This document shows positions 50,858-59,837 of a stretch of 64,000 bases of DNA, in pieces; the first letter of the stretch is position 1; every line of letters starts with the position of its first letter. The translations under genes and the position numbers were made by a program. The notes under the pieces were generated by a model. That model saw only the letters and a list, made by a program, of their open reading frames with translations. It was not told where the DNA came from and ran no database searches. The DNA is from Isoptericola cucumis (GTDB taxonomy: Bacteria > Actinomycetota > Actinomycetes > Actinomycetales > Cellulomonadaceae): positions 151,582 through 215,581 of the forward strand of contig NZ_BMDG01000010.1 of NCBI RefSeq assembly GCF_014635665.1. The letters are read 5' to 3'.

Positions 50858-50993
50858 GCCGCACGCCGGCCGGCACCGTCCTGCGCACGACGACGTCGTG
50901 CAACGTAGTGACACGCGCCACACTCTCTGGGAAAGTCGTCGCCATGGGTGGCGGGAGCGGCCCGTCACCCGACTCCCTCAGGAGGCGACCAGG

Positions 50994-52370
50994 ATGGACG
51001 GCACCAGGGCGGGCAGCAGGGCGGGAAGCAGACCGGGGATCGGACGGAGAGGCTGGATGAGGGCGACGACGGCGGTACTGGCGGCGGGCGCGGTGGCGGC
51101 CCCGGTCGGCGCGGCGAGCGCGGCCGCGGCCGAGCCCCCGGCGGACGACGCGAAGATCACCACGACGCACTGGGACGGGGTGGACGACCTGCGCGACGGC
51201 GCGTGGGACAACCTGCGGCCCGGGGCGGGCGGCACCCTCGTCGTGCGGGACGCCGGCGGCCCGGTCGCCCCGTACACCGACCCGTTCGGCGACGGGGAGC
51301 CCGTGGAGTACGAGACCGGGACGTGGACGTCGCCGGTGGTCGAGACCGGGTACGCGATCGACGAGGCGGTGACCTCGTGGAACGCGACCACCCCGACCGG
51401 GACGTGGGTCGAGGTCGAGTTCCGGGGCCGCAAGGCCGACGGCGCGTGGACGAAGTGGTTCGTCATGGGCCGGTGGGCCTCCGGGGACGACTTCGCGCCC
51501 GCCGACGGCTCGGTGGGCGACATCCACCGCACCTCGGTCGACGGGCAGAACGACGACGACGCCTACCTGTTCACCGACACCTACGTCGCGAAGTCGGGCC
51601 ACGAGCCGGAGGCGTACCAGGCGCGGGTGACCCTCCACCGCCCGGCGGGGTCGGACGCGACGCCGCGGCTGGCCGCCGTGAGCACGATGACGAACGAGTA
51701 CCTCCCGTCGTCGCGGTACACGGGCACGAGCGACTTCACGCTCGGGCGCCAGGTCGAGCTCGACGTGCCGGGCTACTCGCAGCTCACGCACATCGGCGAG
51801 TACCCCGACTTCGGCGGCGGCGGGCAGGTGTGGTGCTCCCCGACGTCGACCACGATGATCCAGTACTCGTACGGCCGCAAGCACCACGTCCCGGCCGCGG
51901 AGCTGGCGGGCATCGAGGCCCCGGCCGGCGACCCGCAGGTCGACTACGCCGCGATCAACACGTGGGACTACACGTACGAGGGCTCCGGCAACTGGCCGTT
52001 CAACACCGCGTACGCGCACCGGTTCGGGCTGGAGTCGTTCGTGACGCGGCTGCGCTCCCTGGCCGAGGCGGAGCAGTTCGTCGCCGCCGGCATCCCGCTG
52101 GTCGTCTCGATCAACTTCGACGAGGCCGAGATGCCCGAGGCCGGCTACGGCACCGACGGCCACCTCGTGACCGTCGTGGGCTTCACGGCGGACGGCGACC
52201 CGGTCATCAACGACCCGAACAAGGCGACGAACGCCGACGTGCGCAACGTCTACACGCGCGAGAACTTCGAGCGCGTGTGGCAGACGTCCACCGACGGCCT
52301 CACGTACGTCATCCACCCGCACCACGTGAGGCTGCCGCGCCACCTGCCGGGCGTCACCCCCAACTGGTGA
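50994..52370 (+). CDS. secreted C39-like cysteine peptidase
   Basis: 458 aa from ATG 50994 behind CAGGAGGCGACC. Signal peptide (ATTAVLAAGAVAAPVGAASA), a beta-rich N-terminal half of about 200 residues and a Peptidase_C39_2 domain with Cys281 (GGQVWCSPTSTTM), His390 (TDGHLVTVVGF) and Asp407 (VINDPNK). Such extracytoplasmic papain-fold proteins are common in actinobacteria; the substrate is unknown. Convergent with a secreted muralytic enzyme. Confidence 0.88.
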   Translation: MDGTRAGSRAGSRPGIGRRGWMRATTAVLAAGAVAAPVGAASAAAAEPPADDAKITTTHWDGVDDLRDGAWDNLRPGAGGTLVVRDAGGPVAPYTDPFGDGEPVEYETGTWTSPVVETGYAIDEAVTSWNATTPTGTWVEVEFRGRKADGAWTKWFVMGRWASGDDFAPADGSVGDIHRTSVDGQNDDDAYLFTDTYVAKSGHEPEAYQARVTLHRPAGSDATPRLAAVSTMTNEYLPSSRYTGTSDFTLGRQVELDVPGYSQLTHIGEYPDFGGGGQVWCSPTSTTMIQYSYGRKHHVPAAELAGIEAPAGDPQVDYAAINTWDYTYEGSGNWPFNTAYAHRFGLESFVTRLRSLAEAEQFVAAGIPLVVSINFDEAEMPEAGYGTDGHLVTVVGFTADGDPVINDPNKATNADVRNVYTRENFERVWQTSTDGLTYVIHPHHVRLPRHLPGVTPNW

Positions 52371-52376
52371 CTCCCG

Positions 52377-52415
52377 CGCGGTGGTCCGGGTCCCGGCGGG
52401 TCCCGGACCACCGCG
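52377..52415. terminator. bidirectional terminator between convergent genes
   Basis: Perfect 14-bp stem CGCGGTGGTCCGGG/CCCGGACCACCGCG with an 11-nt loop, 6 nt after the C39-peptidase stop and 6 nt before the amidase stop. Serves both convergent genes. Confidence 0.85.
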
Positions 52416-52421
52416 GCGGTG

Positions 52422-54662
52422 CTACCTCGGCGAGACGGGCCCGGTCGGGTCCGAGGCGAACGTCCGCGCCTGGTGGCCCGGAGCGCTGACGGTGACCTCG
52501 ACGGAGATCTCGGCACCGCGGTCGCGGCCGGTGAGGTGATACCTCCCGCCGTCGGCGCCGGGCACGGGCTCGCCGTCGCGCAGCCACTGCAGGTCGACCT
52601 CGGCGTCGTCCCCGGGCAGGTACTCCCCCGGGTCCGCCGAGAGCCACGTGCCGATCTTCGCCCTTCCCTCGACGCGCGGACCCTCGACGTCGGTGACCAC
52701 CGGGTCGTGGAGGGTGAGCTCCGCGGCCCGCGCGAAGACCTGCTTGTGCGCGTACCAGAGCTGGTAGTACCCGTCCTCGCCCCGCACGTCCGTGCGGTCG
52801 TCGGGCGCGGAGCCGTCGAACGACGTGGCGCGGTAGTAGTCCGTGACCGGGTCGGCGTCCGAGACGACGTAGGTCTGGTCGGCGCCGACCGTGTACTCGA
52901 TGGGCGTGACGGCCTGGGGGGCGATGCCCGGGTACGGCTCGTACGCGGCCTCCTCCGGGTATGCCCGGCCGTAGACCGCGGCCGCCTCCTCGCCGGTCAC
53001 GGTGACCGTCTGCCCCGTGCTGGGGACGACGACCGGCCGCTCCGCCGGGTTGTGGAGCCACACGAGCGAGCCGGCCCACCAGACCCCCAGCCAGTCGCCC
53101 TGCACCTGCGCGACGACGAGCTTGTGGCCCGAGGTCACGCGCGCGCTGATGTCGCTGGCGTAGGTGGTGCCGTCGGCGCCGCCCGGCTTCCACCCCGGGT
53201 CGCGGGCGTACGGGGCGTCGGACGACGGCGCCTGGCGGGCCAGGACGAAGTTCGTGCCCGCGCCGGCGACGCAGTCCCCGGAGCCCGGCGACGCCTGCTC
53301 GCACCCGGTGACCGGGTGGGCGTTCTCCCCGTACCCGGTGACGACCTCGACCACGTCGCCCGGCTCGGCCTGCGAGCCGACGCCCGCCGGGTCGAGCCCG
53401 CCGCCGACCGGCGCGCCGACGAGCTCCATGTAGTGGTCCCAGTCCCAGAAGGGGCCCGGGTCCCAGTGCACGCTCTTCGTGTACCCGGGCAGGATGCCCG
53501 GGACCTGGTCGTGGCCGATGATGTGCGCGCGGTCCAGCGGCACGTCGTACTTCTCCGCCAGGTACGCCACCAGCTCCGCCGACGTCTGGTACATCGCCTC
53601 GGTGAACCAGCCGGAGGTGCCGGCCCAGCCCTCGTGCTCGAGGCCGATCGAGTGCATGTTCATGTACCAGTTGCCCGCGTGCCAGCCGACGTCGGACGGC
53701 TCGAGGTGGTTGGCGACGTGCCCGTCGCTGGAGCGCAGGGTGTAGTTCCACGCGAGGTACGTGGGGTCCTGCACCAGCCGGACGGTCGGCTCGTACGCCG
53801 TCTCCGTGTCGTGGATGACGATGTACTCGATCGACGGGCCGCCCTCGCCCGTGCGGTCGGCCTGGTCGTGGTTGCCGTAGCTGCCGGTGCCGTCGGGCAG
53901 GTCCGGGCTCTCCTTGGCGTACGGCGCGGGCAGCCACTCGCAGCCCAGGTCGGGCGGGCAGTCCGCCGCCGGGTCGCCCGCCGCAGCGGCGGCCCGCGGG
54001 GCGGCGACGTCGGAGCGCGCCTCGAGCGTGACGGTCCCGCCGTCGTCGGTGGCGCGCTGCTGCCCCTGGCGGAGGGTCGTCACGACGCGGTCGGCGAACG
54101 TCGGCACCTCGCTCATCCGGGACACCGCCGCGTCCCAGGCGTCGAGCGGGGCGTCCGCGCCGAGGCCCGCGTCGGCCTGGTACGCCGCCAGCAGCGCCGC
54201 GCCGGCGCAGACGTTGGCGCCGGCGTCGGCCTTGATGCGGTCGGCCGTGAGTCCGGTGAGCGCCGCCGCGCGGTCGAGCTCGCTGGTCGTGCCGCGCGCA
54301 GGTTCCCCCTTGACTCCCCCCTTGCCGGCCCCGTCGGGCGCCGCCGGGGCGTGGTCGGCCAGGTTGAAGACGCCGTACCCGCCGTCGGTGCTGGGCACCC
54401 CGGCGTGCTGGTCCCAGCGGGACTCCATCCAGGAGACGGCCTTGAGCAGCGCGGCGGGGACGCCGGTCGCCTCGCTCGCCGCGGCGAACGCGGCCTCGCG
54501 GTCGGTGGCGGCCAGGGCGGCGGTGCAGTCGGTGCCGCCGGGCGCGCCCGCGGGCGGCCCGGCGGACGTGCCGGCCCCGGCGACGAACGCCGGTGCGGCG
54601 ACGAGCGGGATCAGGAGCCCGGCCACGGCCAGGCTGGTGGTGCGTCGTCGTACGGATCTCAC
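52422..54662 (-). CDS. secreted bifunctional muralytic enzyme (lytic transglycosylase-like + N-acetylmuramoyl-L-alanine amidase)
   Basis: 746 aa from GTG 54660-54662 behind GAGGAG; an upstream ATG would add 21 residues before the signal peptide (TTSLAVAGLLIPLVAAPAFV). Residues 60-195 resemble a transglycosylase SLT domain (LLKAVSWMESRWDQ, candidate Glu80). Residues 278-410 are an Amidase_2 domain with zinc-ligand candidates His284 (IVIHDTET) and His399 (KSVHWDPGPFW). The C-terminal 300 residues are beta-rich SH3/Ig-like segments with GDWLGVWWAGSLVWLHNP. Likely peptidoglycan remodelling or predation. Confidence 0.88.
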   Translation of the reverse strand: MRSVRRRTTSLAVAGLLIPLVAAPAFVAGAGTSAGPPAGAPGGTDCTAALAATDREAAFAAASEATGVPAALLKAVSWMESRWDQHAGVPSTDGGYGVFNLADHAPAAPDGAGKGGVKGEPARGTTSELDRAAALTGLTADRIKADAGANVCAGAALLAAYQADAGLGADAPLDAWDAAVSRMSEVPTFADRVVTTLRQGQQRATDDGGTVTLEARSDVAAPRAAAAAGDPAADCPPDLGCEWLPAPYAKESPDLPDGTGSYGNHDQADRTGEGGPSIEYIVIHDTETAYEPTVRLVQDPTYLAWNYTLRSSDGHVANHLEPSDVGWHAGNWYMNMHSIGLEHEGWAGTSGWFTEAMYQTSAELVAYLAEKYDVPLDRAHIIGHDQVPGILPGYTKSVHWDPGPFWDWDHYMELVGAPVGGGLDPAGVGSQAEPGDVVEVVTGYGENAHPVTGCEQASPGSGDCVAGAGTNFVLARQAPSSDAPYARDPGWKPGGADGTTYASDISARVTSGHKLVVAQVQGDWLGVWWAGSLVWLHNPAERPVVVPSTGQTVTVTGEEAAAVYGRAYPEEAAYEPYPGIAPQAVTPIEYTVGADQTYVVSDADPVTDYYRATSFDGSAPDDRTDVRGEDGYYQLWYAHKQVFARAAELTLHDPVVTDVEGPRVEGRAKIGTWLSADPGEYLPGDDAEVDLQWLRDGEPVPGADGGRYHLTGRDRGAEISVEVTVSAPGHQARTFASDPTGPVSPR

Positions 54663-54774
54663 GGGGAGTGCTCCTCTCGATGACGGAGGCACGCGCGCGC
54701 GTCGTTGCACGGCGTCCACGGTCATCGAACCGTGAAATCTGCTTTCAGGGGAAGTCGAAGCGAGAAAATCTCCG

Positions 54775-55200
54775 TCAGAGGCGGACGACGGCCTGGGCCC
54801 GGCCCAGCACCTTGACGCCGTCGTGCGTGACGGCGAGGTCGATCCGCGCCGTCCCGGCGTCGGCGTCGACGGCGCCGACGGTGGCCGTCACCTCGACGGC
54901 GGCGGTGCCGCGGGCCGGCACGGGCACCGGCTTCGTGAAGCGGGTCTGGTACGACACGACCGCGCCCGGGTCACCGGCCCAGTCGACGACGGGGCCCACC
55001 ACGGAACCCATGGTGAGCATGCCGTGCGCGATGACGCCGGGCAGCCCCACCTCGACGGCGAACGACTCGTCCCAGTGGATCGGGTTGAGGTCGCCGCTGG
55101 CGCCGGCGTAGCGCACGAGCGCCGCGCGGTCGAGCTCGACCGTGCGGGTGGCGACGACGTCGCCGACGGTGAGGTCCGCGAGCGCGGGACGGGTGGTCAT
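54775..55200 (-). CDS. MaoC-like (R)-hydroxyacyl dehydratase, HadB-type
   Basis: 141 aa. Hotdog-fold MaoC motif with the hydratase-2 residues in YAGASGDLNPIHWDESFA and GVIAHGMLTMG. It resembles HadB of mycobacteria, which dehydrates 3-hydroxyacyl-ACP in fatty-acid elongation. Its ATG overlaps the HadA-like stop by one base (TGATG), so the two probably form a heterodimer as in HadAB. A mycolic-acid role is not implied in this organism. Confidence 0.9.
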   Translation of the reverse strand: MTTRPALADLTVGDVVATRTVELDRAALVRYAGASGDLNPIHWDESFAVEVGLPGVIAHGMLTMGSVVGPVVDWAGDPGAVVSYQTRFTKPVPVPARGTAAVEVTATVGAVDADAGTARIDLAVTHDGVKVLGRAQAVVRL

Positions 55201-55667
55201 CAGGCGTCCTCCCCGCGGATCACGAGGCTCGACGTCACGGTCGACACCGGCTCGGTGCCGTCCGGGGTCACCGCGGCGACCTCGCAGCGCGTCGTGACCA
55301 TCGCGATCCCGGCGCGGTGCGTCACCGAGTCGACGTGCAGCACCGTGACCAGCTCGTCGCCGGCGACGACCGGCCGGTGGTGCGTGAACCTCTCGTCGGC
55401 GTGCACGACGCGCGAGAAGTCGACGCCGGCCTCCGGGTCCTGGATGTACTGGGCCTCGGCACGCTGCGCGACGACGACGGCGAACGTCGGGGGCGCGACC
55501 AGGTCCGGATAGCCCGAACCCCGCGCCGCCACGAGGTCGTGGTGCGCGGGGTGGACGGCGCCAACGGCCGTGGCGAACTCGCGGATCTTCTCGCGCCCCA
55601 CGCTGTAGGGAGCGGTGGCCGGGTACTCGCGCCCAGCGAAGCTGGGATCGGGCAGACGGTTCGCCAC
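55200..55667 (-). CDS. FAS1-like dehydratase subunit, HadA-type (UPF0336)
   Basis: 155 aa from GTG 55665-55667; the frame runs through rpmG upstream but this start gives the family length (M. tuberculosis HadA 158). The motif YSVGREKIREFATAV, APPTFAVVVAQRA and HRPVVAGDELVTVLHVDSV follow the HadA family; it lacks the catalytic Asp/His of MaoC and supplies the substrate-stabilising subunit. Follows rpmG closely on the same strand. Confidence 0.88.
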   Translation of the reverse strand: MANRLPDPSFAGREYPATAPYSVGREKIREFATAVGAVHPAHHDLVAARGSGYPDLVAPPTFAVVVAQRAEAQYIQDPEAGVDFSRVVHADERFTHHRPVVAGDELVTVLHVDSVTHRAGIAMVTTRCEVAAVTPDGTEPVSTVTSSLVIRGEDA

Positions 55668-55702
55668 GTCGGTGCGCTGGGTGGAGTCCGGGAAGGACCC
55701 GG

Positions 55703-55873
55703 TCAGCGAGTCTCGCGGTGCGACGTGTGCTTGCCGCAACGCGGGCAGAACTTCGCCATCTCGAGACGGTCCGGGTTGTTCCGGCGGTTCTTCTTCGTGA
55801 TGTAGTTCCGCTCCTTGCAGTCCACGCAGGCGAGCGTGATCTTCGGGCGGACGTCCGCGCTCTTGGCAGCCAT
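55703..55873 (-). CDS. rpmG: 50S ribosomal protein L33 (zinc-binding form)
   Basis: 56 aa: [20 protein letters not shown] then [19 protein letters not shown] and [17 protein letters not shown]. The two CxxC pairs (CVDC, CPRC) form a zinc ribbon, so this is the C+ paralogue. Binds the L1 side of the E site. ATG at 55871-55873. It precedes hadAB and follows tRNA-Met and tRNA-Thr, the usual actinobacterial order. Confidence 0.97.
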   Translation of the reverse strand: MAAKSADVRPKITLACVDCKERNYITKKNRRNNPDRLEMAKFCPRCGKHTSHRETR

Positions 55874-55958
55874 GGTGTGTCACCTCTCGCGCCCCCGGAA
55901 GGCGCCACGTGCGTCAAGGAGAATGCGGTCCGACGCCGGCCGTCGAACCGCGGTGTGT

Positions 55959-56035
55959 TGGTAGCGAGGGCGGGGCTCGAACCCGCGACCTCACGATTAT
56001 GAGTCGTGCGCTCTGACCAGCTGAGCTACCCCGCC
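55959..56035 (-). tRNA. tRNA-Met (anticodon CAT, elongator type)
   Basis: Sequence starts GGCGGGGTAGCTCAGCTGG with anticodon loop CTCATAA (CAT) and T-arm GGTTCGAGCCC; acceptor end CCTCGCT-A with encoded CCA at 55959-55961. The G1 start and paired acceptor end argue for the elongator rather than the initiator tRNA; an Ile2 (lysidine) tRNA is less likely. Confidence 0.93.
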
Positions 56036-56099
56036 GCGCGTGACGATGCGCAGGACTGCCCGCCCGTTGACCGGTGGGCAGCCCCGCGTCGCGTCACAG

Positions 56100-56172
56100 A
56101 GCCCCGAAAGGGAATCGAACCCTTGACCTTCTCCTTACCATGGAGACGCTCTGCCGACTGAGCTATCGGGGC
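56100..56172 (-). tRNA. tRNA-Thr (anticodon GGT)
   Basis: Starts GCCCCGATAGCTCAGTCGGC, anticodon loop ATGGTAA (GGT), T-arm GGGTTCGATTCCC, acceptor end CGGGGC-T. CCA is not encoded. Upstream of tRNA-Met and rpmG on the same strand. Confidence 0.96.
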
Positions 56173-56304
56173 AGCGGGGAAGACTCTACACGGCTTGTGG
56201 TGCCGAGGCGAAATCCGCAGGATCTCGCGCTCCGCGCCGCCGTCAGGGCCTCCCCCGGACGTCGGACGGGGCATCACCGGTCGGTGATGCCCCGTCCGTC
56301 GCGG

Positions 56305-56386
56305 TGGCAGGTGAGGGATTCGAACCCACGAAGGCTGTGCCGTCTGATTTACAGTCAGATCCCTTTGGCCGCTCGGGCAACCTGCC
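56305..56386 (-). tRNA. tRNA-Tyr (anticodon GTA)
   Basis: Starts GGCAGGTTGCCCGAGCGGCC, anticodon loop CTGTAAA (GTA), a long class II variable arm, T-arm GTGGGTTCGAATCCC and acceptor end CCTGCC-A. CCA is not fully encoded. Confidence 0.96.
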
Positions 56387-56535
56387 GTGCAAGACCGTGC
56401 ACGATCTCGCGGGTAGAACAATAGCCTCCCGGGGCGCCGGTCGTGAAATCACCACGGCGTGGCACCCGTCACGCCCGCCCCGCACGCCGTCCCGGGTGCC
56501 GCCCGGGCGGCACCGCCGGCGCCTACAGTGAGCCG

Positions 56536-57474
56536 GTGACGACCCCCTCCTCCCCCGACCGCTGGGGGCTGCCGCTCGGCATCTCGGCCTTCGCCCTCTG
56601 GGGCGCCATGCCGCTGTTCTTCCCGCTGCTGGAGCCCGCAGGCCCGATCGAGATCATCGCGCACCGCATCGTGTGGAGCCTGGTGTTCTGCGTCCTCCTG
56701 CTCGCCGTCACCCGGTCGCTGCGCTCGTTCCTCGCGGTGCTCCGCTCCCCGCGCACCCTCGGCGTGCTCGCGGTCGCCTCGGTGCTGATCATCGTCAACT
56801 GGACGACCTACGTGTACGCGGTGCTCAGCGGGCACGTGCTCGACGCGGCCCTCGGCTACTTCATCAACCCGCTGCTCACCGTGCTGCTCGGCGTCGTCGT
56901 GCTGCGCGAGCGGCTGCGCGTCGCGCAGTGGGTCGCGGTCGGCTTCGGCGTCGCCGCCGTCGCGGTGATCTCCGCCGGCGTCGGCGGCCTCCCCTGGATC
57001 TCCCTCGTGCTCGCGGGCGCATTCGGCCTGTACTCGCTGGTGAAGAACCGTGTCGGGCGGGACGTCGGCGCCCTGCCGGGGCTGGCCGCCGAGACCGCCG
57101 TCGCGACGCCCTTCGCGCTCGCCTACCTCGTCTGGCTCGGCGCCACCGGGGTGGGCACGTTCACGACGGAGGGCACCGGCCACGCGCTGCTGCTCGCCGC
57201 CTGCGGCGTCATCACCGGCCTCCCGCTGCTGCTCTTCTCGTCGGCCGCGCGGCGCCTGCCGCTGTCCGTCGTGGGGATGCTGCAGTACCTCACCCCGGCC
57301 CTCCAGTTCCTCCTCGGCCTGCTCGTCTTCGGAGAGCACATGCCGCCGTCGCGATGGATCGGCTTCGGCCTCGTCTGGGTGGCCCTCGTCCTGCTCACCG
57401 TCGACGGCACCCGGCAGGCGCGGGCCGCCCGTCTCGCCGCCCGCGCACGCACTACGGTGGTGCCCAGGTCCTGA
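56536..57474 (+). CDS. rarD: EamA-family transporter, RarD-type
   Basis: 312 aa from GTG 56536. Ten predicted membrane helices in two EamA repeats (GISAFALWGAMPLFFPLL near the start; IGFGLVWVALVLLTV at the end) and the RarD signature YFINPLLTVLLGVVVLRERL. The frame starts further upstream but that lies in the tRNA-Tyr promoter region. RarD-type proteins are drug/metabolite permeases of uncertain substrate. Followed by yajQ in the same direction. Confidence 0.9.
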   Translation: MTTPSSPDRWGLPLGISAFALWGAMPLFFPLLEPAGPIEIIAHRIVWSLVFCVLLLAVTRSLRSFLAVLRSPRTLGVLAVASVLIIVNWTTYVYAVLSGHVLDAALGYFINPLLTVLLGVVVLRERLRVAQWVAVGFGVAAVAVISAGVGGLPWISLVLAGAFGLYSLVKNRVGRDVGALPGLAAETAVATPFALAYLVWLGATGVGTFTTEGTGHALLLAACGVITGLPLLLFSSAARRLPLSVVGMLQYLTPALQFLLGLLVFGEHMPPSRWIGFGLVWVALVLLTVDGTRQARAARLAARARTTVVPRS

Positions 57475-57495
57475 CCCGAGCTGAAGGAGCACACC

Positions 57496-57990
57496 GTGGC
57501 CGACTCGTCGTTCGACATCGTGAGCAAGATCGACCGCCAGGAGGTCGACAACGCGCTCAACCAGGCCTCCAAGGAGATCGCGCAGCGCTACGACTTCAAG
57601 AACGTCGGCGCGTCCATCTCCTGGAGCGGCGAGACCATCCTCATGGTCGCCAACTCCGCCGAGCGCGTGACCGCGATCCTCGACGTCTTCCAGACCAAGC
57701 TCATCAAGCGCGGCGTCTCGCTCAAGGCGATCGACACGGGCGAGGGCGAGCCCCAGCCCTCCGGCAAGGAGTACCGCCTCGGCGCCACCCTCAAGGAGGG
57801 CCTGTCGGGCGAGAACGCCAAGAAGATCACCAAGCTCATCCGCGACGAGGGCCCCAAGGGCGTCAAGACGCAGATCACCGGTGACGAGGTCCGGGTGACC
57901 AGCAAGTCGCGCGACGACCTGCAGTCCGTGATCAACCTCCTCAAGTCCGCCGACCTCGACGTCGCCCTGCAGTTCATCAACTACCGGTGA
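57496..57990 (+). CDS. yajQ: YajQ family nucleotide-binding protein (UPF0234)
   Basis: 164 aa from GTG 57496 behind GAAGGAGCACACC. Matches the YajQ family closely: [44 protein letters not shown] and a C-terminal FINYR. Some YajQ proteins bind c-di-GMP; the role here is open. Stop overlaps the next gene (GTGA). Confidence 0.95.
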   Translation: MADSSFDIVSKIDRQEVDNALNQASKEIAQRYDFKNVGASISWSGETILMVANSAERVTAILDVFQTKLIKRGVSLKAIDTGEGEPQPSGKEYRLGATLKEGLSGENAKKITKLIRDEGPKGVKTQITGDEVRVTSKSRDDLQSVINLLKSADLDVALQFINYR

Positions 57991-58868
57991 CCGCCCCACG
58001 CCTCGTGGCGACCGACCTCGACGGCACGCTGCTGCGCTCGGACGGCACGGTCTCCGACCGCACCCGCCGGGCGCTCGCCGCCGCCGAGGCGGCCGGCGTC
58101 GAGGTCGTCTTCGTCACCGCCCGCCCGCCGCGGTGGCTGGACGGCCTCGCCTCGTGCGTGGGCGGGCACGGCCGCGTCATCTGCCTCGGCGGAGCGGCCG
58201 TCTGGGACCTCGCCGCCGGGCAGGCCCTGGAGGTGAACGGCTTCGCCGACGACGTCGTCGGCGAGCTGGTGCCCGCCCTCCGGGCCGCGGTGCCGGGCGT
58301 CGCGCTCGCGGCCGAGCGGGTCTCGGGCCCGGTCTTCGACCCGTGGTTCCCCGACGGCGAGCCCGGGCTGCCGCCGGCCCTGCGCGCCTCGCCCGTCGAG
58401 GAGGCGCTGGGTGCCGACGACGGGCCGGTCACCAAGCTGCTCGCGGTCCGGCCGGGCACCCCGGCCCAGGGCTTCGGCGTGGTGCAGCAGGGCCACGTGG
58501 ACGACGCCGCCCAGGACGCCTTCTTCGACCGGGTCCGCTCGACGGTGTCCGGCCGCGCCGAGCTGCACTTCTCCGGCGCGGCGGGGCTGGCGGAGCTGCT
58601 CGCCCCCGGCGTCACGAAGGACGTCGCGCTCGCCCGCTGGTGCGACCGCCTCGGCATCGACGCCCGCGACGTCTGGACGTTCGGCGACATGCCGAACGAC
58701 CTGCCGATGCTGCGCTGGGCGGGTCGGGGCCACGCGGTCGCGAACGCGCACCCGGAGGTCCTCGCGGCCGCGGACGCCGTCGTCGGGCCGAACGACGACG
58801 ACGGTGTCGCCGCGGCCCTCGAGGCTGCCCTCTCCGAGGTCGCCGGACGGCCCGGCGTCGAGGCCTGA
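57987..58868 (+). CDS. Cof-like HAD hydrolase
   Basis: 293 aa, GTG start overlapping yajQ. HAD motif [12 protein letters not shown], motif [11 protein letters not shown], motif III lysine near [11 protein letters not shown] and motif [17 protein letters not shown] type IIB HAD phosphatase (Cof/YwtE-like) acting on sugar or nucleotide phosphates; substrate unknown. Confidence 0.93.
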   Translation: MTAPRLVATDLDGTLLRSDGTVSDRTRRALAAAEAAGVEVVFVTARPPRWLDGLASCVGGHGRVICLGGAAVWDLAAGQALEVNGFADDVVGELVPALRAAVPGVALAAERVSGPVFDPWFPDGEPGLPPALRASPVEEALGADDGPVTKLLAVRPGTPAQGFGVVQQGHVDDAAQDAFFDRVRSTVSGRAELHFSGAAGLAELLAPGVTKDVALARWCDRLGIDARDVWTFGDMPNDLPMLRWAGRGHAVANAHPEVLAAADAVVGPNDDDGVAAALEAALSEVAGRPGVEA

Positions 58869-58903
58869 CACCCCCGTCCGCGCACCGCGGGCCCTCCGGC
58901 AGG

Positions 58904-59788
58904 TCAGTCCCGCGGGTCGTCGCGCGGTGCGTCCCGGGCGCCGGTGCCCTCCGGCGGTGCCGCGGTCCTGTGGCTCGCGACGATCTCCCCCCGGAGCTCC
59001 TTGACCTCGGCCACGAGCAGCGCGACCTGCGCCTGGGACACCATCCCGACCGCCGCCTCGCCGCCCGCGCCCGGCGCCGCCGAGGGGCCGTCGTCGTCCG
59101 GGCCGGCGGCGACCCGCTCCACGAGCCACGACGACAGCGTCGCGGTCACCACACCGAGCAGGGCGATACCGCCCAGCATCAGACCCGCCGCGATGACGCG
59201 ACCTGCGGGCGACACCGGGGCGAGGTCGCCGTAGCCCACGGTGGTGATCGTCACCACGGCCCACCAGAAGCCGTCGCCGAGGTTGACGATGCTCGCCCCC
59301 GGCACGCCGCGCTCGGCCTGGGTCACGGTCAGCGCCCCGACCAGGACCAGCAGCGCGGTGCCCGCGACGGCGAACCGCACCACCCGGCCGCGCAGGCGCA
59401 CCGCGTTCGCCCGGTTGAGCCGCAGCACCACCGAGATCAGCAGCAGCGGCCGCAGCACGGGGAGCACCACGACGGCGAGCTCGAGCGGGTGGCTGCGCAC
59501 GTACCGCCAGGTGTGCGGGGCCAGTCGTGTGCGCACGACGTAGTCGACGACGAACGCGAGCCAGGTCAGCGCGAGCACCCCGGCGCAGGCCGAGCGGACG
59601 TCCGGCGAGGCGTCCGGGAACGCGATCGGGACTCCGTACGCGACGAGGAACAGCAGCGACACCCCGGTGAGCGGCCACTCCGTGGCCGCCTGCCAGCGGC
59701 GCAGGCGCGCCTTGCCGGCGTCCGGGTCCGGCGGCGCGGACGCAGGACGCTCGGACGGCACGGTCGGCTCGGTCCGGTCGGGGGACAT
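58904..59788 (-). CDS. voltage-gated-like potassium ion channel
   Basis: 294 aa with six membrane segments and a pore region ending in the K+ selectivity filter TTVGYGD (WAVVTITTVGYGDLAP). A short voltage-sensor-like S4 (LRLNRANAVRLRGRVVRF) precedes it. The C-terminus has a coiled-coil segment (VSQAQVALLVAEVKELRGE) likely for tetramerisation. Convergent with the HAD hydrolase gene. Confidence 0.92.
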   Translation of the reverse strand: MSPDRTEPTVPSERPASAPPDPDAGKARLRRWQAATEWPLTGVSLLFLVAYGVPIAFPDASPDVRSACAGVLALTWLAFVVDYVVRTRLAPHTWRYVRSHPLELAVVVLPVLRPLLLISVVLRLNRANAVRLRGRVVRFAVAGTALLVLVGALTVTQAERGVPGASIVNLGDGFWWAVVTITTVGYGDLAPVSPAGRVIAAGLMLGGIALLGVVTATLSSWLVERVAAGPDDDGPSAAPGAGGEAAVGMVSQAQVALLVAEVKELRGEIVASHRTAAPPEGTGARDAPRDDPRD

Positions 59789-59837
59789 CGCAGGTCAGCC
59801 TGCCACCCCGGCCCCGCGGTCGCCCGCGGGACGCCGG

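Noticed and set aside
54775..55667. Evidence for mycolic-acid synthesis
   Set aside because: HadAB-like genes beside rpmG occur in many actinobacteria without mycolic acids; no other mycolate genes are seen.
55200..55883. Single 227-aa protein joining rpmG DNA and hadA
   Set aside because: The upstream part overlaps rpmG in another frame and has no family match; HadA-like length is met from GTG 55667.
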